Source: Porifericola rhodea
GTDB lineage: Bacteria > Bacteroidota > Bacteroidia > Cytophagales > Cyclobacteriaceae
DNA: 64,000 nt
Assembly: GCF_030506305.1 (NCBI RefSeq)
Contig: NZ_CP119421.1
Location: 3,054,501-3,118,500, forward strand
Direction of reading: 5' to 3'
In this document: piece after piece, positions 52,606 to 61,731 of the stretch
How positions within the stretch are numbered: the first letter of the stretch is position 1
Layout of the letters: each line of letters begins with the position of its first letter
Program-made: the position numbers and the translations under genes
Notes under the pieces: generated by a model
Databases searched by the model: none
What the model saw: the letters and a program-made list of their open reading frames with translations, nothing else
Told to the model about the DNA's origin: nothing

Positions 52606-53925
52606 CTAGTTATTAGACAAGAGCCATTTTCCTACCACTTTATAATTTACCTTGGTGCCGTGCATTAGTATACCAACACGATAAATACGCCCTGCCAGCC
52701 AGGTAGTGAAGATAAAGCCCCCTACTAGTAGTAGCATAGACAAAATAAGCTGCCAGGTAGGTATGCCAAACGGCACGCGCATCATCATGGTAACAGGTGC
52801 GGTAAAGGGAATCATAGATAGCCATATTGCCAGCGAGCCGTTAGGCTCGTTAAGCACTGCTCCCAAGGTAACTATGGAGATAATCAGCGGAGCAGAAATG
52901 GGTAACATAAACTGTTGGGTATCGGTATTGGAGTCAGCTGCCGAACCAATAGCGGCAAAAAGTGCACCGTACAATAAATAGCCACCCAGAAAATAAAACA
53001 GAAAAGTAAGTACAAAAGTAGTAATGTCTATAGATGCCATAGCTTCATGTATGCCCATAGCCATCTCCATTTGTGCGGAATTGTCTTCTGGCATGGCTTG
53101 CTGCATCTGCTGGGTACGTTGCTGCACAAGCTCTTCTGGGTTTACTCCCTGAAGGAAGAGGGTAGACAGCCCTAAAGTGAGTCCAATCCAAAGTAAAAAC
53201 TGGGTAAGCCCCACGGAGGCTACTCCTATAATTTTGCCCATCATTAGTTCAAATGGGCGTACAGAGGAGATGATTACCTCAACGATGCGGTTAGATTTTT
53301 CTTCCATTACCCCTCGCATTACCTGAGCCCCGTACAAAAAGATAAAGGTATAGATTAGGAAGGCACCTACATAGCCGACTACTGAGGCCACACCTGCACT
53401 GCCTTGCTGTTCGCCAGCTTCAGTCAAGCTAATTGTCTGGATATTGATATCAGTTTCTAGCTGAGCCAGTGCTTCCCGACTAATATTTGCGCGACTTAGC
53501 TTAAGGTCTTTTACTTTATCTTTTAGCATACGCTCAATACTATTGAGCATACTCAGGCTGGGGCTACTCTCAGAAAAGAGTGTGATGCCCGTAGGATTAT
53601 CGATATCTATATCCGGGATGTAAAGCAGTCCAAATTGTTGACCCTGGTTGACTACCTCTTTTGCCTTCTCTACCGGTTCGTTCACATACTGGTAGATGAT
53701 GTTACCGTCTTCGGCCTCGGAAGTAAGGAAGCTATTCTCAAAAAGGCCACTTTCGTCAACTACAGAGATAATTCTGGTCTCGCTGCTATCCATTGAGGCC
53801 AGCCATACAGGTACAATCACGATGGCGGCAAAAACTAATGGCCCCAGTAAGGTCATGATGATGAAAGACTTTTTGCGTACGCGAGTCAGGTATTCTCTCC
53901 TGATAATGAGTCCTATTTTGTTCAT
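52606..53925 (-). CDS. ABC-2 type permease (NatB-like)
   Basis: A 439-residue permease. The start NKIGLIIRREYLTRVRKKSF and the first helix IMTLLGPLVFAAIVIVPVWL are typical of Na+/drug export permeases of the ABC-2/NatB type. A soluble extracytoplasmic domain (about 50-175) is followed by five more helices between 180 and 425, with VMEEKSNRIVEVIISSVRPF (the conserved coupling loop). It lies 1 nt after the ATPase gene, so the two form one transporter. Substrate unknown. Confidence 0.92.
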   Translation of the reverse strand: MNKIGLIIRREYLTRVRKKSFIIMTLLGPLVFAAIVIVPVWLASMDSSETRIISVVDESGLFENSFLTSEAEDGNIIYQYVNEPVEKAKEVVNQGQQFGLLYIPDIDIDNPTGITLFSESSPSLSMLNSIERMLKDKVKDLKLSRANISREALAQLETDINIQTISLTEAGEQQGSAGVASVVGYVGAFLIYTFIFLYGAQVMRGVMEEKSNRIVEVIISSVRPFELMMGKIIGVASVGLTQFLLWIGLTLGLSTLFLQGVNPEELVQQRTQQMQQAMPEDNSAQMEMAMGIHEAMASIDITTFVLTFLFYFLGGYLLYGALFAAIGSAADSNTDTQQFMLPISAPLIISIVTLGAVLNEPNGSLAIWLSMIPFTAPVTMMMRVPFGIPTWQLILSMLLLVGGFIFTTWLAGRIYRVGILMHGTKVNYKVVGKWLLSNN

Positions 53926-53926
53926 G

Positions 53927-54832
53927 CTAGTTGTCTTGTACTTCTCGGATAAATATCTCGTTCATATCTGGCACTTTTTCCTGAAAGGAGTGCACTTCTA
54001 CACAGTTGATGAGTTCTCTGAGCAGGTCATTTGGAGCGTAGCTTTCAGCAATCTGAAGGGTAGAGAAGAAATCACCATTCTCCAGGCGTTGTTCCTTCAA
54101 AAGCGTATAGTCTATATGCAAGCCATTGAGTTCTCCAGTATGTGTTACCTGAAAGGTATTGGACCGGTAGCGATTTTTAATCTCAGCTTTGGTGCCATCT
54201 AGTATTTTCTCTGATTTGTTGATAAGGGCAATATGGCTGCACATCTCCTCTACAGACTCCATACGATGAGTAGAGAATATAATAGTTTTGCCACTTTCTC
54301 TAAGTTTCAGTATTTCATCTTTAATCAGGTTGGCATTTACCGGATCAAAGCCGGTAAAAGGTTCATCCAGAATTATCAGGTCTGGTTCATGCACTACTGT
54401 GGCAATGAACTGAATCTTCTGCTGCATACCTTTAGAAAGGTCTTCTATCTTTTTCTCACTCCAGCCACTGATATTGAGTCGCTCAAACCAGTGGTTGATA
54501 CGCGTAAATGCGTCTTTAGCACTAAGTCCTTTCAGCTGGGCCAGATAGAGCAGGTGTTCTCCTACTTTCATTTTAGGGTACAAACCTCTCTCTTCCGGTA
54601 AGTATCCAATATCGGCAATGTGCTTAGGCTTTAATTTTTCTCCTTTAATCAGTATCTGCCCACTATCTGCATTGATGATCTGGTTTACAATACGGATAAG
54701 AGTAGTTTTACCAGCACCATTAGGGCCAAGTAAACCAAAAATGGACTGTTGTGGTATGTGCAGACTAACATCGCGGAGCGCCTCATGCTTAGCGTATTTT
54801 TTAGAGATGTGTTGCGCCTCTAGAATATTCAT
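53927..54832 (-). CDS. ABC transporter ATP-binding protein (NatA-like)
   Basis: A 301-residue ATPase. Walker A is GLLGPNGAGKTTLIR (about 34-48), the Q-loop is IGYLPEERGLYPKM, the signature is EDLSKGMQQKIQF (variant of LSGGQ), Walker B is LIILDEPFTGFDP and the switch histidine is FSTHRM. The C-terminal extension (about 215-300, DUF4162-like) is common in the drug-efflux class. Together with the permease 1 nt downstream it should export a small molecule or Na+. No peptide or antibiotic gene lies nearby to indicate the substrate. Confidence 0.95.
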   Translation of the reverse strand: MNILEAQHISKKYAKHEALRDVSLHIPQQSIFGLLGPNGAGKTTLIRIVNQIINADSGQILIKGEKLKPKHIADIGYLPEERGLYPKMKVGEHLLYLAQLKGLSAKDAFTRINHWFERLNISGWSEKKIEDLSKGMQQKIQFIATVVHEPDLIILDEPFTGFDPVNANLIKDEILKLRESGKTIIFSTHRMESVEEMCSHIALINKSEKILDGTKAEIKNRYRSNTFQVTHTGELNGLHIDYTLLKEQRLENGDFFSTLQIAESYAPNDLLRELINCVEVHSFQEKVPDMNEIFIREVQDN

Positions 54833-54885
54833 GCTCTAAGGTAAAAGTATTTTGCTGTAAATATATCTTAGTAGTTAAGCTAAGC

Positions 54886-54919
54886 AAATAAAAAAAGGGC
54901 GCAAGTTGTAATTGCGCCC
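54886..54919 (-). terminator. Rho-independent terminator of the DUF4097-like gene
   Basis: On the - strand GGGCGCAA (54919-54912), a 7-nt loop and TTGCGCCC (54904-54897) are followed by TTTTTTTATTT. It lies 36 nt after the stop of the gene at 54955. Confidence 0.9.
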
Positions 54920-54954
54920 CAGTTATATGTATTGTAAACCAAAATGATCTGAAC

Positions 54955-55845
54955 TTATTCATTCATCTGGAAAACCACATTGCCCATAGCTACATCTATG
55001 TCAAAGCTAATCAGGTTTGCTGCTTCTTCATTATAGCTCTCACTTACAAACACGTTGGGTCTTATCTCTCTAAAATGTTGTAGCAACTTAATACGACAGA
55101 GTGGGGAGTTGTTAAAAGAAATGATCAGAGGTATATCCGGATCTTCTAATGATACTATCATACTGCCTGCGCCTACGCTGGCTCTTATATGGCTTTTATG
55201 ATCAAGTTCATCGCCAAAGTTTATAAGCAACTTTCCAAAACCTACCTCAGCCACTACTTCTCCGGCACGCGATAAATTAAGCTTATCCAGTTCCAGTACT
55301 CCCAAGTCAACTTTTGCATAAAAGGTATCCATAGCAACCCTATTAGCCACATCGGCAAAATAGCCTACTTTAATATCTGCACTTCCGGTATTTATCTTGA
55401 ATTTTTCTATCGTAAGTCCAGAAAGGTCTACTGTAGAGTTGCCCATACCATAGCGTAAATCCAGATCAAAAGGAATTCCTCTTGAGAGGTATACATGCCA
55501 GGGTTTAGCTGACGACTCCCTCGCGTTAGAAAAAATTCGGTTAGAAATACTTGAAGTGAAGTTTTCTCTGGAGTCCTCAAAATTGAGTTTTACCAGATGT
55601 TGATTATTGCTGACCTGATTGGTCGTTATAGGATTGAATTGTTCATTTTCCGGATAGCCGTAGATGCTTACTGCTCGCATGTTATAAGTAGAGTTTATGC
55701 GGCAGGAAACAGATGGAGCGTTCATCACAAGTTTTACAACTTGATGCTCATCTACCGGCAGTACGTGATAATGCTGTTTTGTTTGTGCTCTCCCCCCCGT
55801 TACCGTCAGTATTGTGCTTAATATCAATACTATTAAAACTTTCAT
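54955..55845 (-). CDS. Secreted beta-repeat protein, DUF4097/LiaF-like
   Basis: A 296-residue exported protein with a signal peptide (VLIVLILSTILTVTGGRA, cut before QT). The second half is a run of short beta strands with a regular pitch: FDLDLRYGMGNSTVDLSGLT, KFKINTGSADIKVGYF, TFYAKVDLGVLELDKLNLS, GEVVAEVGFGKLLINFGDEL, HIRASVGAGSMIVSLEDPDI. This resembles the toast-rack fold of DUF4097/LiaF-type proteins. It ends ISFDIDVAMGNVVFQMNE. Periplasmic or surface location is likely, function unknown. It is a single gene with its own terminator. Confidence 0.7.
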   Translation of the reverse strand: MKVLIVLILSTILTVTGGRAQTKQHYHVLPVDEHQVVKLVMNAPSVSCRINSTYNMRAVSIYGYPENEQFNPITTNQVSNNQHLVKLNFEDSRENFTSSISNRIFSNARESSAKPWHVYLSRGIPFDLDLRYGMGNSTVDLSGLTIEKFKINTGSADIKVGYFADVANRVAMDTFYAKVDLGVLELDKLNLSRAGEVVAEVGFGKLLINFGDELDHKSHIRASVGAGSMIVSLEDPDIPLIISFNNSPLCRIKLLQHFREIRPNVFVSESYNEEAANLISFDIDVAMGNVVFQMNE

Positions 55846-55900
55846 GTTCTTGCATACGGGAAAAACAAAATTGGGTTGCTGTGGTTGCCAGTATTACATG

Positions 55901-55931
55901 AAAAAAAGCAATGCTTATGGTGCATTGCTTT
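55901..55931 (-). terminator. Rho-independent terminator of grpE-dnaJ
   Basis: On the - strand AAAGCAATGC (55931-55922), loop, GCATTGCTTT (55914-55905) and then a T-run (complement of 55904-55901). It lies 30 nt after the dnaJ stop. Confidence 0.88.
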
Positions 55932-55960
55932 AAAATACTTATGTATATCTTGCTTAAACG

Positions 55961-57109
55961 CTAGAAGAATTCCTTCATTTTCTCAAAGAAGCTCTTGTCT
56001 GACTTACCTGGGTTAGGTTTAAAGTTAGGAGAGTCTTTAAGGTCGTTTAAGATTTTCTTCTCCTCATCATTTAGCTTTTTAGGAGTCCATACGTTTACAT
56101 GTATGAGTTGATCTCCCTGCCCGTAGCTATTAATTTCTTTAATACCTTTTCCTCTGAGACGGAGTATTTTACCACTTTGAGTTCCGGGTTCAATCTTAAT
56201 TTTTACACTACCATCTATGGTCGGAACTTCTATTTGAGTACCAAGAGCTACATCTACAAAGCTTAAATGAAGGTCGTAGATTACATTATTGCCATCTCGC
56301 TTTAAAAACTCGTCTTCTACTTCTTCAATAACAATTAGCAGGTCTCCGGGGATGCCACCTCTTTTGGGTACATTACCTTTGCCAGACATAGAAAGTTGCA
56401 TGCCTTCGCCTACACCTTCTGGTATTTTTACCGGAATTACTTCTTCTTCCAGCACACGACCTTCTCCGTGGCATTTGCCGCATCTTTCGTCTATGGTTTT
56501 ACCTTCGCCTCCGCAGGTAGGGCAGGTGTTGGCAGATACCATCTGACCCAGCATGGTATTTACGACTTTTCTGACCTGTCCGCTACCATTACAGGTCTGG
56601 CAGGTAGTAACGGCAGTTCCATTTTTAGCACCATTGCCACCACATACATCGCAAGAAATGTAGCGCTTTACTTTTATTTTTTTCTCTACCCCCTGGGCTA
56701 CTTCCTGTAGGGTGAGCTTAAGCTTAATACGCAGGTTAGAGCCTTTACGCTGGCGTTGACGAGCACCACCTCCGCCGCCTCCAAAGAAGCTTTCAAAAGC
56801 AGAGCCGCCAAAGATATCTCCAAACTGAGAGAAGATATCATCCATACTCATGCCTCCGCCTCCGAAGCCGCCGCCTGCATTACCACCTACACCCTGATGA
56901 CCAAATCGGTCGTAGCGTGCACGCTTGTCAGGATCGCGAAGCACCTCGTAGGCTTCCGCTGCCTCTTTAAACTTATCTTCTGCTTCAGGATTATCAGGAT
57001 TCTTATCAGGGTGAAACTTGATAGCTGTCTTACGATAAGCCTTTTTGATTTCGTCCTGAGAAGCATCCCGAGAAATGCCTAGTATTTCGTAATAGTCTCT
57101 TTTTGCCAT
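55961..57109 (-). CDS. dnaJ: Chaperone DnaJ
   Basis: A 382-residue type I J-protein. The J domain (1-70) has the HPD motif in [12 protein letters not shown] Gly/Phe-rich linker follows ([20 protein letters not shown]), then the zinc-binding region with four C-x2-C-x-G-x-G repeats ([32 protein letters not shown]), and the two C-terminal client-binding beta domains. It works with DnaK and GrpE in protein folding. It starts 6 nt after the grpE stop, forming a grpE-dnaJ operon with a shared terminator; dnaK is not in the window. Confidence 0.98.
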   Translation of the reverse strand: MAKRDYYEILGISRDASQDEIKKAYRKTAIKFHPDKNPDNPEAEDKFKEAAEAYEVLRDPDKRARYDRFGHQGVGGNAGGGFGGGGMSMDDIFSQFGDIFGGSAFESFFGGGGGGARQRQRKGSNLRIKLKLTLQEVAQGVEKKIKVKRYISCDVCGGNGAKNGTAVTTCQTCNGSGQVRKVVNTMLGQMVSANTCPTCGGEGKTIDERCGKCHGEGRVLEEEVIPVKIPEGVGEGMQLSMSGKGNVPKRGGIPGDLLIVIEEVEDEFLKRDGNNVIYDLHLSFVDVALGTQIEVPTIDGSVKIKIEPGTQSGKILRLRGKGIKEINSYGQGDQLIHVNVWTPKKLNDEEKKILNDLKDSPNFKPNPGKSDKSFFEKMKEFF

Positions 57110-57115
57110 AAAGCT

Positions 57116-57739
57116 TTATTGTCCGATTACAACTTTAGCGAAGCGCAACACCTTTTCACCCAGGAAGTAGCCTTTTTCTACTACATCTACAATTTTACCT
57201 TTCAGTTCTTCCTTGGGTGCTGGCGTTTGGGCTACCGCTTCGTGATAGTCACTGTCAAAGTCACTGCCTGGCCCAACTTCCATAGTTTTCAGGCCTTTTT
57301 GGGTCAGCACTTTATGAAATTTCTGGTGGATGAGGGTTACACCTTCATGCATAGGGGCAACTTCCTCTTTGTTTTCAAACACCTGCAGTGAGCGTTCTAA
57401 ATCATCTACAACGGGGAGCAGGTCCTGAAGCAAATCTTCGTTGGCAGTCTTTACAAGATCCAGCCTTTCTTTAGAAGTACGCTTACGGTAGTTTTCAAAT
57501 TCCGCATATAGCCTCAGGTATTTATCTTTGGCCGCAGATACTTCTTCCTCTAGCTTTTTCACGGTATCATCCTGCGCTGTCGTATCGTCAGGGTTTGTAT
57601 TATTGTTGTCAGAAGCTTTGTCAGCCTCCTCTTGCGTAGAATTCATTTGCTCGTTATCAGTTGCAGTCTGCTCGTTTATGCTCTCTTCTGCAGTTGTTTC
57701 AGTCTGTTGGTTTTTTTCTTCAGATTCTTTTTGAGCCAT
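57116..57739 (-). CDS. grpE: Nucleotide exchange factor GrpE
   Basis: A 207-residue protein from the ATG at 57739; a TTG two codons upstream is less likely. The first 65 residues are a low-complexity acidic, Q/N/T-rich tail. The dimeric coiled coil follows (LEEEVSAAKDKYLRLYAEFE, then NYRKRTSKERLDLVK), and the C-terminal beta domain has VAQTPAPKEELKGKIVDVVE and KGYFLGEKVLRFAKVVIG. It drives ADP release from DnaK. It is directly upstream of dnaJ. A TAGCTTTG box ends 3 nt before its ATG, and an inverted repeat with a TGTCA repeat lies 55-90 nt upstream. Confidence 0.97.
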   Translation of the reverse strand: MAQKESEEKNQQTETTAEESINEQTATDNEQMNSTQEEADKASDNNNTNPDDTTAQDDTVKKLEEEVSAAKDKYLRLYAEFENYRKRTSKERLDLVKTANEDLLQDLLPVVDDLERSLQVFENKEEVAPMHEGVTLIHQKFHKVLTQKGLKTMEVGPGSDFDSDYHEAVAQTPAPKEELKGKIVDVVEKGYFLGEKVLRFAKVVIGQ

Positions 57740-57742
57740 AAC

Positions 57743-57750
57743 CAAAGCTA
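57743..57750 (-). promoter_or_regulatory. -7 box directly before the grpE ATG
   Basis: On the - strand TAGCTTTG, an exact TAnnTTTG match, is followed by GTT and the ATG at 57739. Start-site position would make the transcript leaderless. It may be chance, as no -33 is clear. Confidence 0.35.
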
Positions 57751-57793
57751 ATTTAAATGTTGTGTAATAATCCTCTTGAAATGGTCAACTTCT

Positions 57794-57825
57794 TTGCCAA
57801 TGGCAACATCTGTGACAAGATGACA
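57794..57825. promoter_or_regulatory. Inverted and direct repeat upstream of grpE
   Basis: TTGCCA-A-TGGCAA (57794-57806) is a perfect 13-nt palindrome. Beside it two TGACA motifs (57813-57817 and 57821-57825; TGTCA on the gene's strand) are separated by 3 nt. They lie 55-86 nt upstream of the grpE ATG, where a heat-shock regulator could bind. It is not a CIRCE element. It lies 3 nt before the obg stop. Confidence 0.4.
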
Positions 57826-57827
57826 GG

Positions 57828-58817
57828 CTAGTGTAAAGCCTGCCATAGTAAGTCTTTAAGTTCCGTAATGTTTTTCTCTGCTACCGCAGAAATAAAGATA
57901 TACGGAAGGTCTATATTCATCTCAGCTTTGATGGCCTCCATAAGCTCATCATCCAGCAGGTCAGATTTAGTGATGGCCAGTAAGCGTTTTTTGTCCAGCA
58001 TCTCTGGGTTATAGCGCTCCAGCTCACTAAGTAGAGTCTCGTATTCTTTATTAATATCATCGCTATCTGCCGGAATCATAAAAAGCAATATAGAGTTTCG
58101 CTCAATATGTCGCAAAAAGCGTGTGCCCAAGCCTTTACCTTCAGCGGCTCCTTCTATAATCCCCGGAATATCAGCAATTACAAATGATTGAAACTGGCGA
58201 TATTCCACTACTCCCAGGTTAGGGGTAAGCGTGGTAAATGGATAGTCTGCAATCTCTGGCCTGGCTGCGGATACTACGGATAATAGCGTAGACTTTCCTG
58301 CATTAGGAAAGCCAATTAGACCCACATCTGCCAGCACTTTTAGTTCCAGGATAAACCACTCTTCTTTACCGGGTTCACCGGGCTGAGCATAGCGGGGAGT
58401 CTGAAAAGTAGGTGTTTTAAAATGGTCATTGCCCAGGCCTCCTCGTCCGCCTTCCAATAGCACAAACTCCTGACCCTCTTCAGTAATTTCGCCTACTACT
58501 TCTCCGGTTTCAGCATGTCTGGCTACGGTACCTAGCGGTACTTCAAGAATCACGTCTTCTCCCTGAGCGCCTGTTTTGCGGCTGGGGCCTCCCCCTTCAC
58601 CATTTTTAGCAATTACATGCTTTTGGTATTTTAAATGGAGGAGTGTCCAGTGCTGAGCATTTCCCCGAAGGATGATATGTCCGCCTCGTCCACCATCCCC
58701 ACCATCTGGTCCTCCTTTGGGCACAAATTTCTCGCGCCTAAGGTGAGCAGAGCCTGCGCCCCCTTTACCGGAGCGGGCGCAGAATTTCACATAGTCTATA
58801 AAGTTGGATGAAGCCAA
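57828..58817 (-). CDS. obg: GTPase Obg/CgtA
   Basis: A 329-residue GTPase with the N-terminal glycine-rich Obg fold ([38 protein letters not shown]) and a G domain: G1 [10 protein letters not shown]2 [11 protein letters not shown]3 [11 protein letters not shown]4 ITKSDL, G5 ISAVAE. The variable C-terminal domain of some bacteria is absent, as in other Bacteroidota. It acts in late 50S ribosome assembly and stress control. The start is a [14 protein letters not shown] fits the usual Bacteroidota Obg N-terminus and no in-frame ATG is near. It is downstream of adk on the same strand. Confidence 0.96.
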   Translation of the reverse strand: MASSNFIDYVKFCARSGKGGAGSAHLRREKFVPKGGPDGGDGGRGGHIILRGNAQHWTLLHLKYQKHVIAKNGEGGGPSRKTGAQGEDVILEVPLGTVARHAETGEVVGEITEEGQEFVLLEGGRGGLGNDHFKTPTFQTPRYAQPGEPGKEEWFILELKVLADVGLIGFPNAGKSTLLSVVSAARPEIADYPFTTLTPNLGVVEYRQFQSFVIADIPGIIEGAAEGKGLGTRFLRHIERNSILLFMIPADSDDINKEYETLLSELERYNPEMLDKKRLLAITKSDLLDDELMEAIKAEMNIDLPYIFISAVAEKNITELKDLLWQALH

Positions 58818-58889
58818 ACTGTCAGTGGATTTAGGGGTGATTTGCTTCTTTAAGCCTAAACAAAGCTTAAAAGTTCATAGCCTTATGGC

Positions 58890-59468
58890 TTATGATTTTT
58901 TTGCGTCTATTTCTTTAGTAATACGCCCAAAGATATCGTCTATAGCGCCTACGCCATTGACTTTGGCTAGTTTAGCCTGCTCACTGTAGTAGTTGGCTAC
59001 CGGCAGGGTTTCGTTTTTGTAAACTTCCAGGCGGGTTTCAATTTTGCTACGGTCCTGATCATCAGTTCTACCTGAAGTTTTTCCTCGCTCCAAAAGGCGG
59101 GTAATTAACTCTTCGTCAGGTACTTCTAACATTACAGTAGCTGCAATAGGCATATTTTTGCTTTCCAGTAATTTATCTAGAGCTTCCGCCTGAGGTATGG
59201 TACGCGGGAAGCCATCAAAGATAATTCCTGAGGCCTGATGGTCTTCCTGTAACTTATCGTCAACCATATCTACCACCAGCTGGTCTGGAACAAGCTTACC
59301 CTCATCCATATATTCCTTAGCTTTTTGTCCAAGCGCAGTACCTTCTCCCAGATGTTTTCTAAAGAGGTCTCCTGTAGAAATATGTAGTAGATTATAGTGT
59401 TTTATAAGTTTCTCGCTTTGTGTTCCTTTCCCTGCTCCAGGAGGGCCAAACAGTACGATATTTAGCAT
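58890..59468 (-). CDS. adk: Adenylate kinase
   Basis: A 192-residue enzyme, the short type without an extended zinc lid. The P-loop is FGPPGAGKGTQSEKL (residues 7-21), the AMP site is STGDLFRKHLGEGTALGQKA, and the core has GIIFDGFPRTIPQAEALD and the lid region LLERGKTSGRTDDQDRSKIE. It converts AMP and ATP into two ADP in the cytoplasm. The gene lies 72 nt upstream of obg and about 110 nt downstream of hpt on the same strand. Length fits Bacteroidota Adk. Confidence 0.98.
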   Translation of the reverse strand: MLNIVLFGPPGAGKGTQSEKLIKHYNLLHISTGDLFRKHLGEGTALGQKAKEYMDEGKLVPDQLVVDMVDDKLQEDHQASGIIFDGFPRTIPQAEALDKLLESKNMPIAATVMLEVPDEELITRLLERGKTSGRTDDQDRSKIETRLEVYKNETLPVANYYSEQAKLAKVNGVGAIDDIFGRITKEIDAKKS

Positions 59469-59577
59469 GGCGTTGTTATTTTAATGAAATAATTACAATG
59501 ACGGCCTAGATAAGGCAGCAAATATAAGCCCTATGGGGTAGTAATAATAATAATATTGAAAATTCAGTAAGTGACGC

Positions 59578-60105
59578 TTATTCTTTAAGGCGGTAAATAT
59601 CTTTGTACTGGCGACCATAACCATCGTAGTCCAGGCCGTAGCCTACCACAAATTTGTTTGGTATTTCTATACCTTTATACTTAAGACTGACCGGAACCTG
59701 AAGGGCATCAGGCTTAAAAAGAAGGCTGGCGATATTGATGCTGGCTGGTTTTTTCTCTTCCAGTATTTTAATGAGGTGCTGTACGGTATACCCGGTATCA
59801 ACAATGTCTTCTAAAAGGATCACATCTTTACCTTCCAGTGGGGTATCTAAACCAAAGAGTTGCTTTACTTTGCCGCTGCTTTGCGTACCCTCATAAGATT
59901 TCACTTTTACAAAACTGATCTCTACTTCTATATCCAGGCATTTCATCAGGTCGGAGGCAAACATAAATGCACCATTTAGTACCGTAACCAGCACCGGCTT
60001 GCGTTCGGCAAAGTCTTGATTTATGGCCTGAGCTATGTCTTGTACCGCTTCCTGTATGGCTTTCTCTTCTATGTAAGGGACAAATGATTTATCGTTGATT
60101 TTCAT
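59578..60105 (-). CDS. hpt: Hypoxanthine phosphoribosyltransferase
   Basis: A 175-residue type I PRTase. The PRPP loop is VILLEDIVDTGYTVQHLI, and an earlier loop LVTVLNGAFMFASDLMKCLD and the FVKVKSYEGTQSSGKVK flexible loop are HGPRT features. FVVGYGLDYDGYGRQYKDIY is the purine-binding block (VGYGLDY) of HPRT. It salvages hypoxanthine and guanine with PRPP. It starts 1 nt before the stop of the M42-like gene on the same strand, so the two are probably one unit with adk and obg following. Confidence 0.96.
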   Translation of the reverse strand: MKINDKSFVPYIEEKAIQEAVQDIAQAINQDFAERKPVLVTVLNGAFMFASDLMKCLDIEVEISFVKVKSYEGTQSSGKVKQLFGLDTPLEGKDVILLEDIVDTGYTVQHLIKILEEKKPASINIASLLFKPDALQVPVSLKYKGIEIPNKFVVGYGLDYDGYGRQYKDIYRLKE

Positions 60106-60106
60106 A

Positions 60107-61039
60107 TTACAAAGTTCGCATCAGGTATTGATAAATGTTTAAGTAGCTTTCAATATCTTTTTTATGCACCTTCTCATGAGGAGTATGCGCATGGGCAATA
60201 GGTATGCCTACAAAACACCAGTCCAGCGGATAAGGAGACATATGTACTTCACGGCCATCACTTGAACCTTCTACTTCTACTTCTATCTGATAGGGAAGCT
60301 GCGCATCTTCTACCAGCTTTATGATTTTATTTACAAAAGGACGGCGAGGAATGTTTCGGTCTCTTAAAGAAATGACAGCTCCTTCTCCATGTTTTACCCC
60401 TTCGGTTACCCATGTGATGTCAGCAATAAGGCATTGCTTTACCGGATGGTGCTTCATAATATAGTCAAGCAAAAAGGGAACGGAACCACCTCCCTGTTCT
60501 TCCCAGCAGCTAAATACGATTAAGCCATTTTCTAGGGTTTCTGCTAGCTTGAGCATATTGTAAATGCCTAGTCTGTTGTCCAGATAAGAGGAAGTAATAT
60601 ATTTCTTTTTGGCTTTAAAATCGCATTCATATACCAGGTTGGTACCACTAATAATGCCTCTGCCAAATTTGTAGTGTAATTTTTTTCTGCGGTCTTTTTT
60701 CTGCTCCTGCACTTTAAGGTCACAAACAATGGGGCCAAGGTTATCTTCTCCTATCAGTTTGTACCCGTCTTTAACATCCGGACTGCCAATAGGTACCAGC
60801 TGATCCTGATATCGTACGGTAAATCCTATAGAATCCATGTGGGCAAAAACAGCTGTACGAGCATTGCCAAAGCGAAGGATTAGGCAGTCTTGCAGTTCTT
60901 CTCCGGCAATTACTTCGGGTTGTACCTTCCAGCTTGCACTATGTTCCTTGACATATTCTATGAGAAACTCTTTCATGAGACTCTCATCTCCAGAGGGGGC
61001 AAATATTTCGCAAAGCTTATGTAAAAGACTGGTATCCAT
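60107..61039 (-). CDS. M42-like aminopeptidase/hydrolase
   Basis: A 310-residue metallohydrolase of the M42/M20 group. Predicted metal sites are VFAHMDSIGF (H-x-D), SYLDNRLGIYNML (D-N-R), CWEEQGGGSVPF (E-E, the catalytic pair), ADITWVTEG and AHTPHEKVHKKDI (final histidine). The internal insertion (about 95-140) and the short length differ from classic glutamyl aminopeptidases, so its substrate is open. It has no signal peptide. It is read with hpt (1 nt gap), but no shared function is evident. Confidence 0.85.
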   Translation of the reverse strand: MDTSLLHKLCEIFAPSGDESLMKEFLIEYVKEHSASWKVQPEVIAGEELQDCLILRFGNARTAVFAHMDSIGFTVRYQDQLVPIGSPDVKDGYKLIGEDNLGPIVCDLKVQEQKKDRRKKLHYKFGRGIISGTNLVYECDFKAKKKYITSSYLDNRLGIYNMLKLAETLENGLIVFSCWEEQGGGSVPFLLDYIMKHHPVKQCLIADITWVTEGVKHGEGAVISLRDRNIPRRPFVNKIIKLVEDAQLPYQIEVEVEGSSDGREVHMSPYPLDWCFVGIPIAHAHTPHEKVHKKDIESYLNIYQYLMRTL

Positions 61040-61054
61040 CTACAAAATTAAAAT

Positions 61055-61074
61055 GCCCGGCGGTAAGGCCGGGC
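61055..61074 (-). terminator. Terminator of the ferritin gene
   Basis: GCCCGGC (61055-61061), loop GGTAAG, GCCGGGC (61068-61074). On the - strand it is followed by ATTTTAATTTTG. It lies 30 nt after the ferritin stop and just upstream of the M42-like start. Confidence 0.75.
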
Positions 61075-61104
61075 AAATTTCAAAGATTATGTGAAGATGC
61101 AAAT

Positions 61105-61629
61105 TTAAGCTTCGTATTTCACATGTGCAATTTGTTTGTCAATCGTGTAACGACCGATACCTTCTTCACCAATAACATCAAAGAGCTCCAGGCAACGACG
61201 AGCAATATACTCTTCTTCTACCTGCTCATTCAGGAACCAGGCCAGGAAGTTAAAAGTAGTAAAGTCTTGCAGAGCCTGACATTTAGCGGCTATACGGTTA
61301 AAAGACTGGGTAACGGCAATTTCCTGCTGGAGTGCTTCTTCAAAGATACCTTTAAAAGATTCAAACTCTGTGGGTACATTGGTGATCTCAGGAGAGACGG
61401 CAGCACCACCCAGGTCATTTACATATTTAAATATCTTCATCATATGCACTCTTTCTTCTTCAGCCTGATTGTAGAAGAAGTCAGCGCTATTGTCAAAGCC
61501 ATGTCTATCGCACCAGGAAGCCATTGCAAGGTATATTGCAGATGATTTTGCTTCCATTTTAATCTGCTCGTTTAGCAAACTTTCTACTTCTTCGGTCAAC
61601 GATGTTTTTAGCCTTAATAAATCTTTCAT
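61105..61629 (-). CDS. Ferritin (FtnA-like)
   Basis: A 174-residue four-helix-bundle ferritin. The diiron ligands are found in EQIKMEAKSSAIYLAMASW (E and the conserved tyrosine), QAEEERVHMMKIF (EE-x2-H) and LNEQVEEEYIARRCLELFD (E-Q-x2-E). There is no heme methionine of the bacterioferritin type. It oxidises Fe(II) and stores iron as a mineral in a 24-subunit shell. A single gene with its own terminator; no iron-regulator box was recognised upstream. Confidence 0.95.
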   Translation of the reverse strand: MKDLLRLKTSLTEEVESLLNEQIKMEAKSSAIYLAMASWCDRHGFDNSADFFYNQAEEERVHMMKIFKYVNDLGGAAVSPEITNVPTEFESFKGIFEEALQQEIAVTQSFNRIAAKCQALQDFTTFNFLAWFLNEQVEEEYIARRCLELFDVIGEEGIGRYTIDKQIAHVKYEA

Positions 61630-61731
61630 AGATGTATTTATTTTATCACAGTGTCACTATATACTATAAATATCGTGCATGGTTGCAGAAAATGCTACCT
61701 AATACATCAATTCGGAAAGGTTCTAAACAGT

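Noticed and set aside
57740-57827. CIRCE element before grpE
   Set aside because: No TTAGCACTC-N9-GAGTGCTAA sequence is found; the repeats there are different.
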